Shown in pieces: positions 13,594-22,249 of a stretch of DNA of 64,000 nt. Within the stretch, counting starts at the first letter, position 1. Each line of letters starts with the position of its first letter. The notes below the pieces were generated by a model. It saw only the letters and a program-made list of their open reading frames with translations. It searched no databases and was not told where the DNA came from. The position numbers were made by a program, and so were the translations under genes. Source of the DNA: Rapana venosa (Eukaryota > Mollusca > Gastropoda > Neogastropoda > Muricidae); contig CM054138.1 in NCBI GenBank assembly GCA_028751875.1, positions 39,884,116-39,948,115 on the forward strand. Direction: 5' to 3'.

Positions 13594-13836
13594 AGGATGA
13601 AAAATTGTGTAAACTTAATCTTTTACCCTCAATAATGCTCATTTTGACTTGACACACAAGTACTAGTAATCCTTGTATCATGTCAGAAATAAAGAACTAC
13701 TGGTTTCATGACTGGATGAAAATAAGAGTGTAAATCAACGTGTTCATGTTTTGTACATAACTCACTTCAGCAGAAAAACGCCTCCCACAGTGGCTCCCAC
13801 AACGCCCACAGGCAGAAAAAAAGAGGACAGGTCCAT
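2166..13836 (-). CDS. Retinol dehydrogenase 11-14-like short-chain dehydrogenase, seven exons
   Basis: The CDS is the complement of join(2166..2262, 2793..2997, 5191..5400, 8120..8224, 11118..11273, 12044..12162, 13766..13836). It totals 963 nt, or 320 aa plus stop, and every intron is GT-AG with matching phase. Visible SDR motifs are the cofactor loop TGANTGIG (residues 46-53), Arg72 in ACRD (suggesting NADP(H) preference), NNAG (125-128), NVSS (173-176), the catalytic pair Tyr201/Lys205 in YQQSK, and HPG (230-232). The hydrophobic N-terminus (about 5-24) suggests a membrane anchor, as in RDH11-14, and the length fits that family. Such enzymes reduce or oxidise retinal and other lipid aldehydes; the substrate here is inferred. 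By eye it is closest to RDH13/RDH14, so no symbol is given. The last exon uses the acceptor that yields the family's YFSDC; an AG 9 nt further into the exon is the alternative. Repeats abut several acceptors. Confidence 0.95.
3000..3300. repeat. 259-nt uninterrupted purine tract (GGA/GAA)n followed by (GGT)n
   Basis: Positions 3000-3258 contain only A and G on the plus strand, then (GGT)n to about 3300. The tract starts three bases from the exon 6 boundary (2997), so on the coding strand it is a giant CCT/TTC polypyrimidine tract ending in TTCAG. Long open frames read through it are low-complexity artefacts. Confidence 0.95.
3368..3720. repeat. (GA)n, (GACA)n, (GT)n and (TGTA)n microsatellites
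   Basis: A compound simple-sequence block in dehydrogenase intron 5 has about 37 GA units, a CAGACA-rich stretch, about 36 GT units (3541-3611) and TGTA repeats. Nothing gene-like is present despite open frames on both strands. Confidence 0.95.
4296..4655 (-). mobile_element. RTE-type LINE 3' end fragment
   Basis: A minus-strand frame encodes the typical C-terminus of RTE-type reverse transcriptases: [11 protein letters not shown], then [12 protein letters not shown], then ERWRRLI. It ends just before a (GAA)-rich tail at 4290-4300. It is a 5'-truncated dead copy in dehydrogenase intron 5. The same family recurs at 43993-44265. Confidence 0.85.
5421..5789. repeat. Minisatellite of ~41-bp units derived from the 3' splice site of dehydrogenase exon 5
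   Basis: About nine tandem units containing GGTCAGCAGTGAATGACCTC lie immediately next to the exon 5 boundary at 5400. The boundary itself reads GGTCAGCAGAAAGTGACCT followed by similar intron sequence ending in GAACAAAA. The units are thus near copies of the first ~19 coding nt (HFLLTM) plus ~20 nt of adjoining intron. Confidence 0.9.
6240..7480 (+). pseudogene. Degenerate non-LTR retrotransposon reverse transcriptase
   Basis: Broken frames encode [20 protein letters not shown] at the 5' side. The clearest frame (6581-7141) then carries GSPQGC, YTDDC (the YADD catalytic box with Thr for Ala), LELNVSKTK and CKYLG. Past a stop at 7139, homology continues with [12 protein letters not shown] and [15 protein letters not shown]. 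The domain order matches the L2/CR1/Rex group; the exact clade is not assigned. Frameshifts and stops show it is dead. It sits antisense in dehydrogenase intron 4. Confidence 0.8.
7770..7935 (-). mobile_element. Family C SINE, truncated
   Basis: TATCGAGGATAATGGAATAAGC, ACATCCAGTCCCCATGTG and CCCACCGGCACACAATGGCC mark the tail and body; the head is absent. It lies in dehydrogenase intron 4, next to (CA)n repeats. Further tail-only fragments are at 15733-15812 and 16655-16712. Confidence 0.7.
8230..9046. repeat. Minisatellite of 52/60-bp units derived from the 3' splice site and start of dehydrogenase exon 4
   Basis: About 16 imperfect copies follow directly on the real exon 4 boundary at 8224. 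Units are about 52 bp (most) or 60 bp (those proximal to the exon). On the minus strand each carries the codons for [11 protein letters not shown], the SDR NNAG motif. The 60-bp units also keep the acceptor ATGACAG and the following EER codons. Distal units are shorter and more uniform, with AATACACTGTAATAAC replacing the splice-site segment. The array lies wholly in intron 3, upstream of the acceptor that is used. Confidence 0.93.
9215..9365. repeat. Short dispersed repeat (family D)
   Basis: TTTACAGCCCTACCAACCAC ... CACATCAGGGCTGTG recurs at about 750-830, 27470-27605 and 48965-49060, with the same following text (CAGT-TTCA-T-GCTCCAGTAA and CCAACA-C) in two of them. It has no coding capacity. 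Confidence 0.55.
9690..10060 (-). mobile_element. Family B SINE, near complete
   Basis: Read on the minus strand it starts with a tRNA-like segment (AACCTAGTGGTTAGTGC near 10045). The body contains AGTCCTTCAGATGAGACG and ACATCTTGC-type blocks (diverged). The B tail runs CCCACCAATAAGGTAGCC, then the region near 9700 related to AGCTAGAGCTCTGAGG. It lies in dehydrogenase intron 3. Confidence 0.65.
10313..10612. repeat. (GA)n / (CAGA)n microsatellite, 300 bp
   Basis: Almost pure GA dinucleotides with GACA interruptions lie in dehydrogenase intron 3. Long open frames on both strands are low-complexity artefacts. Confidence 0.95.
11308..11705 (+). mobile_element. tRNA-headed SINE (family A) next to dehydrogenase exon 3
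   Basis: The head GTGGATCGGTGGTCTAGAGG begins about 35 nt from the exon 3 boundary (11273). The B-box region GGTTCGATCC, the body (AAAATTCTGTAGAAAAATGG; CTCTCCCTGGGGAGAGCAG) and the 3' part CACATAGAGAAATCTGC follow. It is antisense to the dehydrogenase and may overlap the branch-point region of intron 2. Confidence 0.8.
12620..13060 (-). pseudogene. RTE-type LINE C-terminal fragment, highly decayed
   Basis: On the minus strand, [12 protein letters not shown] (near 13050) is followed by the EMWC-type region with several stops. The 3' portion (12640-12790) reads [16 protein letters not shown], then [20 protein letters not shown], the usual RTE C-terminus. It lies in dehydrogenase intron 1. Confidence 0.7.
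13124..13206. repeat. (CATA)n(CA)n(TA)n microsatellite
   Basis: A compound dinucleotide repeat in dehydrogenase intron 1, flanked by two inverted matches to GAATGCTGCAAT (13095-13106 and the complement near 13207-13218). Confidence 0.85.
13590..13665 (+). mobile_element. Short LINE 3'-end copy related to the element at 22250-25240
   Basis: The sequence TGTAAACTTAATCTTTTACC, followed by CTCAATAATGCTCATTTTGAC, closely matches the reverse complement of the 3' end of the LINE at about 22264-22320, including the terminal TTGAC unit. This suggests a severely 5'-truncated insertion. Confidence 0.6.
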
Positions 13837-15138
13837 TTTGTTCCTGTTCCTTAATCAGCGTCAGAAAATGCCCCTTTCCAAACTGCAGCAAATCTGGGGG
13901 AAAAAAGACGTGAATTAAAAAAATGCTAAAGAAGTAGCAACCCCCTCCCCCTCTCCCCCCAAAAAAAAACCCCAACACCCATCCCCCCCCCCCCCCCCCC
14001 TCTCCAAAGCCCTTCCACTACTGGGCCATTTGGTCCCAGGTCCATACAACTAAGGGATAGGTGAAGGTGAGGGCAGAAATCTGAAATAGTTTTAGCTTGG
14101 TGTAAATTGGAACATTCTCAAGGGGTGTGAAACCTTTATAAACAGTGATTGTTAACAGTGAGATGTTGCAGAGTTGGACCATATGAAAAATCAAATTGTA
14201 GACTGTCACAAGTTGTGATCTTGTTAGAATACCAATCAGGGTGCACAACATATTGTGTAAAAGTTGGGTGTGTTATTTATGTAAGATGAACAAAATACTT
14301 TGTGGAAAAATGGACTTAAAAATGAATATTGAAAAGAAAAAAATGGGAAAATAGTCTACTATGAAAAAAGATCATTGTTAGAAAAATTAATATGGTCAAG
14401 TGTAAAAAAAATTTCACGTGCAGACAAAGGAGAAGAAGAAAACAACAACAAACCGACCCCCCCCCCCCCCCCCCTAAAACAACAACAACAATAACAAACT
14501 TACCCACTCTCAGGAGAAAGAATACCAAAGTGTATCAAACCATACTAAATCAAAGCATGGCATATGAAGACATCCACTGTCAAGGCTTGAAGATAGACAA
14601 CAGGTTCTTGCTTTATTCTTGCTGATGCCATATGCTGGTAATGCTCACAGCATACATTCACATTCAATGATTCATGCATCTCTGCACATTCATTACTTGA
14701 ACACAAACACCACACACGTGGGCCGAGAGAGAGACAGACAGACAGACAGACACAGAAGACCCTTTTAAGTGTCTTGTGTTTAAATTGCAACCATCTTAGT
14801 TAATGTTTTTCGCCCCATTATTCAAAAGGCTATGCCGACCCAACTACTCTAACAGCCATTACTGAAGTCTTTAAACAGAAACACAGAGAATACACTGCAT
14901 TTACCAACGATATCAACCCAAAACACGATAGGCTATGTGTTACGCACAACTGCAAACAAGTATCAAATGCTGAGCCAAACTCTTTATGGCCCGTTCTTCT
15001 TACCACCCATAATGTGTGGTGTTTTTGTTGTTGAAACCAACGTCAGTTTTGTACACTGTGTTCATAAATATTTGTTGTGAAAGGTTTGGTGTGATTGTTT
15101 CACTAGTAACATGTGTTTGCTTGATTACATTTCTTTTT
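13837..15138. other. Upstream region of the dehydrogenase gene, no gene seen
   Basis: This holds the presumed 5' UTR and promoter of the minus-strand dehydrogenase. It contains poly(C) tracts (13983-14000, 14457-14474), AT-rich sequence and a short GACA repeat near 14730. I see no convincing TATA box, second exon or conserved frame. Confidence 0.4.
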
Positions 15139-15390
15139 TAAGACATAATTTATCACCATTACCATAGTGTTTTCTGCTGTCAAGACATAATTTATCACCA
15201 TTACCATAGTGTTCTGCTGTCAAGACATAATTTATCACCATTACCATAGTGTCTTCTGCTGTCAAGACATAATTTATCACCATTACCATAGTGTTTTCTG
15301 CTGTCAAGACAATTTATCACCATTACCATAGTGTTTTTCCTGTAATAATATCATTCACCATTTTCATAGTGTTTTCCCCTGTTATGACAT
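15139..15390. repeat. 42-bp tandem repeat, about five copies
   Basis: Units contain GACATAATTTATCACC and ATTACCATAGTGTTTTCTGC. The last copies are degenerate. The array is intergenic, upstream of the dehydrogenase gene. Confidence 0.9.
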
Positions 15391-15592
15391 GTTCACCCCT
15401 ACAATGGCATAAGTTTAACACAGTTTGGAAACCATTTCAATACTGCAGTGCCTAACAACATGACTTTTCAACATTGCTCACTGGTTAACATTCTTTTTTT
15501 TTTAAAGACATGCATAGAGTGACAGACTGAGGTTGACTTTAGACAGTGGTGATACATGTATCTTCAGTTTGTTACACACACTTCACTAACAG

Positions 15593-15632
<40 letters not shown>

Positions 15633-15858
15633 TGGGCACTGCACATGGGCATGTGTGTGTGTATGCATGTGTGTGTGCATGTGTGTGTATGCATGTGTGT
15701 GTGCATGTGTTTTATTTGTCCACCATTATGGCATTAATTCTTTTATGTTGAGGATAATGGAATAAACACTCATGTGCTTTTAGTTTTCTACATCCAATCC
15801 CCAGGAGCTTGTGCACGCATGTGTGCGTTTATGCACACTGTGTGCTTGCCACCAGCAG

Positions 15859-15889
<31 letters not shown>

Positions 15890-18800
15890 ACACACACACA
15901 CACATATATATATAACATGCACCTATCAACTCTTTCTGTAAATGCAAACCAACAAATTGATAGGTAGCTCTAAATTGCTGATCAAAGTTCAAAGTAAAAG
16001 CATGAATTATTTGTGTAGGAATAATATGATAATAATTACAATAAAACATGTGAAGTACGGTAAGAAAACAAAACTGAATCAGGCTAAATAAATAATAAAC
16101 CAAATGCACCTGATTCAAACTTGCAATTTTACTGAGGCTCCTTGTAAGTAGCCCTGATGTGTAGTGTCTCCCACACGTTCTGTCCTGTTGGCTGCTTGTT
16201 TCATAGCTTGCAACAAATTCAGGGCAAAGAATTTAGGTCAATCGCTCTCGTTCACGAACGTTAAGTTGCGTGAACTGTTTAACCACTGACTAGATCAGTG
16301 CGTCTGCACCTATCGTTGTGGTCAGTTTGGTGCATGCGCACTAAAGAGGATAGAACAAAAAAATATTCCGCAAACTGACCTGGCGATGTCCACGGACAGC
16401 GTTCTTCCGGGTTGCTAGAGTAAACCTTTCTTTTTTGTGACGTAACTGAACGAAGAGTGTTGCAGGGAAGTAATACTCATGCACCGAGCTGACGTCTTTC
16501 TTCCACAAAATGATTGCTAATCTGATCAGTGATCCCCATGTTGATGTCACTCACACAGCTCACAGCTGCATTTAGGGGAGACCATTGACTGACAGATCGT
16601 TCATAGTGGTATGTGTGAGCTGTGTTGCTAATCATCGGTGCAATGGTGTTTATTTTATTTCATTCCTTTATATCGAGGATAATGGATTAAGCACTTGTGT
16701 GCTTTTTTATTTTATTTTACATGTGTGTGTGTGTGTGTGCGCGCGCGCGTGTGTGTGTGAATCAATCAATCACATTTCTTCAGTTTTTGAAGGCCATAAG
16801 ACCCATATGAACACAATATGAAAAAGCAACCATGGAGCAGTCGAGGTGATTATAATACAGTAAGCACATAGTCTTTGTTGCAGGCAGGGAAAGAGCTACA
16901 TGTTTCTGATCTTTAGACATTCAATGACATAAACTGCCAGGTTCACAATCAGTTTCTCAGAAGGGTTTGAACACAGCATCTGAACCTTAAAGCCTGATGG
17001 AAATCTGTGATAATAAAGGGGTATATAACGTTTACCCAAAGCTGTATATTTTGGGCAGATGAGCAAAAAATTACATAAATCTTCTAGGACAGATCGGTCA
17101 CACTGCCACAAAAAGGATTTACAGGTGTCTTCTTATAACGTGGAATGCCTTTCAGTGGCAGTGTATTACTTCTTAATAAGCAAAGTATACGACGGAGTTC
17201 AGAGGAAACCAAAAGTCCTACATTAATTTGCTCTACATATGTCAGGGTGGTAATTCAAATAATCAGGACAAGACAACAAGTCATGCCAATTCTGGCGATA
17301 TATGTCCAAAAGTCTGGTCTTGACAGTTCTGATAAACAAGGAAACGTCTCCAATATCTTGCATTTCCCAGACATATCCAAAACCATTTGAACACAACAAA
17401 GATCCCAGTTTCTTCTGCCCATCTGATCATGCTTGAGCAACATGAAGTAACATTGCTTGGGATATCTATTCTCAGGCATGGCAAGAAGTGTAGTCCAATA
17501 TTTTAACATTTGTGTAAAAGTATCAATGTATATCGGGTATCTACCACATTCACCTAAAGCAATGCTATTCTTTACATCTCTGCCAACACCTAAAATCATT
17601 TTACAAATCTTGATACGCACCTTTTCAATATTGTCAAATCTACTATATCCCCAAATCTCTGAAACGTACAACAAAATTGGTTTGATTTTGGTGTCAAAAA
17701 TTCTAAATACGTGGTGACAGGCAGATTTTTTTAGCTTGAAATACAATCTTTTAATCCCTGCAACTGCTCTGAGAGTTTTTCCAGATAAGTTATTGACACA
17801 GCGTGACCAATTCAGAGTAGATCCAAACATGATTCCTAGATAACTGTAACAGGGTTCTGTCATGATTTGCTCGCTTGCCTAGTACCATTTCAGTTTTTTT
17901 AAAAACCCACCGTTTTTGAAAACCACCACTTTTGTCCATGTTAACTTTTAGACCCCATTTGCAGCAGTACATTTCAAGACAATTTTCTTTTGTAAATCAC
18001 CAACAGAATCCGACACCAAAGCAATGTCATCAGCATACATTAAAAGAAATACGCTGAGCTGGCTGTTCAATAAATCTATGCCATGGGCACCACACAAACT
18101 CATTTGAACTAATTCAGAAAGAAATATTGAGAACAACGAGGGGATCAGAATACATCCCTGTTTCACTCCAGATAAGCAATCAAAATACTCTATTGTTTTG
18201 TTACCAACTTTAACAGCTGCTTTCACCCTTTCATACATACTTTGTAGGTCAAAAACATTTTTCCATGAATACCTTTATGTAATAACAAAAACATTTTTCC
18301 TCTATCTACACAATCAAAGGCTTTAGAGAAGTCTACAAAAAGAGTATAGAATCGACCACCTTGCTTTGTGAGATATTTCTGGACAAGACTCTGAAGAGTA
18401 TAGCCCTTCCCAAAGCCTCTGGGATTACGTCATAATCCTCACAAAACTGATGCAATCTTTCATTTATGACCATACTGTACAATTTGCTGATAACGTTCAA
18501 AAGGGATATTCCTCTGTAATTGTCAACATTTTGGGTATTTATTTTCTTATGCAAAGGAAAAATCGATCCTTGTGCTCAACTCTCAGGGTAAGTGTCCAGA
18601 TGAAAATTTTGTATTAAATAAAGGAAGTAGAAACTTTATGTGAACATCAGTGGCATGCAAAAAGAAATCAAGAGGACAAGCCATCAGGACCTGAAGCTTT
18701 ACCACTTTTCAGTTTCCGCAATGCTCTCCAGATTTCTGCTTCTGAAATATCATCGTCCAGTTGTGTTTCATTACATTCTTCACAGTCATCAGAACTGTGT

Positions 18801-19970
18801 GTGTTTAGAAATGTTTGTACATCAAAATCCAAGTCATCTGATGACAGTTTCACATTGAACAGCGCATTGAAATAGTCATACCATGATCTGGGAGTTATTT
18901 CTTCTGCCATATTTTGTTTGTTTGAGATAAGTCTCAGTTTTTGCCAAAAGGATTTCGAGTTTTTTTCATTGCAAGACCCATTCAACTCTCCCAGTAACTG
19001 CCCGCTATACGATTGTTTTCTTTTGCTTATATTTTTTAGTTCTTTTTTGCTGTCAATGTAATTGTTTAAATCATCTTGCTGTTTGAGTACCGAAACATTT
19101 TCAAGTGCCTGTATTTCTCTTGTTTTGCATGCTCCATTCTGCATCCCACCACTGTGGCTGCCACGTGCTTCACGCTTTCTCTGCCCTAGCTTCATTTCTC
19201 TGCTGCACTGTGAAGGAAGGAAATAAAACAGTGACAGGCTTCCGCAGTGCTGTTTTCTAGTGCTGATGTAAATTTTTCAAATTCCTTGTGGGCGTTCTCT
19301 TGACAGTAGTCATTGAATGACTCAGCATAACTTTCCACAAAAATGTATTTTCTTCTAAAATAATGTCATCCAATTTTTCACCTTCAGCCTGAGTCAAGTG
19401 AGCGGGGAAAGAAATGATGGGAAAATGGTCAGATTCTGATCTGTCAGCAACACACATGTCTGTTATATATTGATACAGTGGCATTGAAAAGATAATAGTC
19501 TACTCTACTTTTCCCTCTGTTAGCTGTACAGGTAATCTCCCCTTCACTATCACTCTTAGTTCTACCATTTACAATAAATAAGCCAAATTCTTTGCAAAGC
19601 TCGATGAGATTTCTTCCAAAATTATTAATGATGTTATCTTGATTTTCTGATATTTTGTGGGCCCTCTGAAATGAAATCATGTACATCGTGAAATAAAGGG
19701 ATCTGTGCATCTTTATCAGTAATATCAACATCAGGGAAATCAGAGGTTCTGGCATTAAACTCTCCACATAAAATCCAGGGTAAATCGGTGTAAAGTTGCA
19801 TGATTTGAGTCAAAGAGTTTTCCAGTATATCAATACCATCTAGATTGTCTTCTCCATAAACAGATCGTTCAGGGGCGACATAAACAAACCCAGCAAGAAT
19901 GTCACATGAAAAATTGAAAAGGGACTTACCTAACTTCAGGAAAACAGCATCCTCAGCTGAAGTTAGTAAC

Positions 19971-21108
19971 TGTCACGCTCCATAAGGGATTGTGGCTAAA
20001 CCCCCACCCAGCCCTCTCTATCTTCCCGACAACACCAAACACCAGAGCACTGAAGAAAAGTTCCAGACTTTACTTTTCAAAATCCAAAAACAATCACATC
20101 AGATATATACTTACAGACACACACATTCAATCAACCAATCACACTCCATAATACCCTCCCCTCTGCACAGTCCAGAAACCAGCCTGATGAATATTCTTCT
20201 CCCACTTCCCTCAGTCACAATCTGTTCCCCACATACGAACACCGAGGGATAGTTCAGGGTAGGCCGAAGACCTCAAGGAGGTCACAGGTGGACAAGGCAG
20301 CAGGGAAAAGGGAAACGGGTCAAAGGGGGAGAAGGTGGATCCAGGGAACAAAGGGACAGAGGGTCAAAGACAAGCCGTCGGCGACTCTTCAGGGCACACC
20401 GGGCTGCACCCCCTCCAGGTACGATTCCACCGCTGGAGGCACCCACAGGAACCTATCACTGAAAAAGAACAAGGTGCACTGTTGCACCCAGGAAAGACGT
20501 TGACAAAACGGACAGCACAGCACAACGAAGAAGAACATAGACTGGTCCTCGGGAGCCAGAACCACTCAAAGATGAATGCTCCCCTCTGCTCTCCAAGCAC
20601 CACACCACAGGAAGTACGGTGCACTCCTGCACCTCGAGGAAGACGTTGACAGGACGGACACGACGTAACAACGAAGAACGAAGACCGGGTTCACAGGAGC
20701 CTGAACTACTCCAAGTGCTGCTCCCCCCTGCTCTCCAAATAGAGAGACAACACCACACGGCGCCCAACAGCCCAGCTGGAACAGCGACCAACGAACTTCA
20801 GCCGAAGACCGAATCTTCTCCTCCCTCAAGTCAAGACCTCCTCCTATTTAAAGCTGCTGCTACTCAGCTGATGAAACAAACCCTAACTCACGAACAGGAA
20901 CTTCACGAGAAGCTAACCTGCATGCAAAATTGCAGAGAAAAGGGGATGTGCTAAGCTGGAGTTAATGTACGTAAAAAAATTTAAAAAATTAAAAAAATAT
21001 AATAAAGCGAATGTGAACACAGAAAGACACCAGCATCCAGAAATACAGAGAAAGAAATAGCACTGAGTAATGCACGGAATTATGCACAGAATTATGCGAA
21101 CCGTGACA
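19971..21108 (+). mobile_element. Solo LTR (1138 bp) with 5-bp target-site duplication
   Basis: The element starts TGTCACG and ends CGTGACA, a perfect 7-bp terminal inverted repeat with TG...CA ends. It is flanked by GTAAC on both sides (19966-19970 and 21109-21113). Removing the LTR and one GTAAC joins the LINE endonuclease frame exactly (SGLL to TSAED). A TATTTAAA at 20845 and AATAAA at 21001 suggest plus orientation. No internal retroelement genes are present, so this is a recombination-derived solo LTR. Open frames inside it (20288-20954) are not considered genes. The superfamily is unknown; a Gypsy-like element is plausible from the 5-bp duplication. Confidence 0.9.
20462..20760 (+). repeat. 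Imperfect ~150-bp tandem duplication inside the solo LTR
   Basis: Two blocks (about 20462-20608 and 20609-20760) share GGTGCACT-GCACC, GAAGACGTTGACA-ACGGACA, AACGAAGAA and CCCCTCTGCTCTCCAA-type sequence in the same order, at roughly 70-80% identity by eye. The region is GC-richer than its surroundings. Confidence 0.7.
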
Positions 21109-21422
21109 GTAACCCAGACACACATGATGCTATACGTTTGTGAACACAAACCACTACCCCACCTTTCAGTCTCTGTGTACCGTGAGAAGAAAATACTGTG
21201 TAATCCGGAAAGGCTTGTTCAATGTCACTTTGTTAGCAGGACCAAAGCTCTGAAAATGCAAATACTTTAAATCTTGCACAGAAAGATTTCCATGAGGTAC
21301 TTTTCAGCTTGTTAACAAGTCCTTGAATGTTCCAGGTCGTAATTTCAAACACAGTGTGTGTGTGTGTTATTATGCATTCACGCATGTCCTTGAAAGGTTG
21401 TGTTTTCCTGTACCTATTCCCA

Positions 21423-21757
21423 GATAATAATAATAATAATAATGTATGGAATTTATATAGCGCTGAATCTTGTAAAGCAACAAATCAAAGCGCTCAGATT
21501 TTATTTCATACCACTTTAAGTCACGGCAGATTTCTCTCCGTGAAATTCGGGCTGCTCTCCCCGGGGAGAGCGGGAGAACGCGTCGCCACTTAGCGCTGCG
21601 CCACCCTTTCACCCTTTTTTTTTTTTTTTTTTTTTCTTGCTGCAGCTGTATTTGTTTCCCTATCAGAGTGGCTTTTTTCTAAGAATTTTGCCAGGGACAA
21701 CTCTCTTGTTGCCGTGGGTTTTTTTTACGTGCGCTAAATAATTACGTGTAACACACG

Positions 21758-21788
<31 letters not shown>

Positions 21789-21928
21789 TAGCGCCCAGAC
21801 CACCACTCATGGTCTAATGGATGGGGGAAAAATTTCCGGTCCAAACGGGGTACGAACCGCCGCACACTTCAGACCCGGACTTTTCGCTTTTTAGACAGGC
21901 GCGTTACCTCTAGACCACCGATCCACCA
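21423..21928 (-). mobile_element. Full-length family A SINE with (ATT)n tail
   Basis: The most complete family A copy, read on the minus strand: tRNA-like head at 21928, B box near 21850, body, the palindrome CTCTCCCCGGGGAGAG (near 21558), then a tail with AGCGCTTTGATTTG and CGCTATATAAATTCCATAC, ending in (ATT)n at 21423-21445. The tail may be the LINE-derived 3' end. Confidence 0.82.
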
Positions 21929-21977
21929 GATGAAATAAAGTATGTGCTGCTATCAACAACCCTTGGAAATGACAGAC

Positions 21978-22010
<33 letters not shown>

Positions 22011-22249
22011 GCCTTTGTGTGTATGATGGTTTTCATTTGAATGGTGTTTGCTATTTGACATATTCATTTAAGAACTCTTCATTGTTCAGTTCAGCCAAAT
22101 ATTTTCATGGACATTACTGCATGTAGAATATTCCAAGTGCCGCTCTACACCAAGAGAATGGCGTGGCTGATACTCCACATACTGACCAGTGTAACCTGGG
22201 GGAAGGGAGGATGCCAACAACACCTGGTGTTCCCAGGCAGTTATCCATC

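Larger units (their letters stand above)
16765..21345 (-). mobile_element. 5'-truncated APE-type LINE, interrupted by a solo LTR
   Basis: Read on the minus strand, the endonuclease begins near 21345 with TTWNIQGL. It is split by an LTR (19971-21108) and resumes with SAEDAVFLKLGKSL, CGEFNAR (19745-19765) and SESDHFP. A linker and RT follow: SGKASGPDG, DNYRGISLL, VDFSKAFDCVD, SGVKQGC and MYADDIALVSD (near 18030). The thumb region includes KPILLYVSEIWGY and ALGECGRYP, and there is a CPKY-type C-terminus at about 17060. A TTGATTGATTGATT tail abuts (GT)n at 16765. Several frameshifts make it inactive. CGEFNAR has Glu where the catalytic Asp of GDFN is expected. Clade is unassigned, but similar to the element at 42484. 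Confidence 0.85.

Noticed and set aside
20288..20954. Open frames suggesting a small basic or cysteine-rich protein
   Set aside because: They lie wholly inside the solo LTR, overlap each other on both strands and show no known domain.
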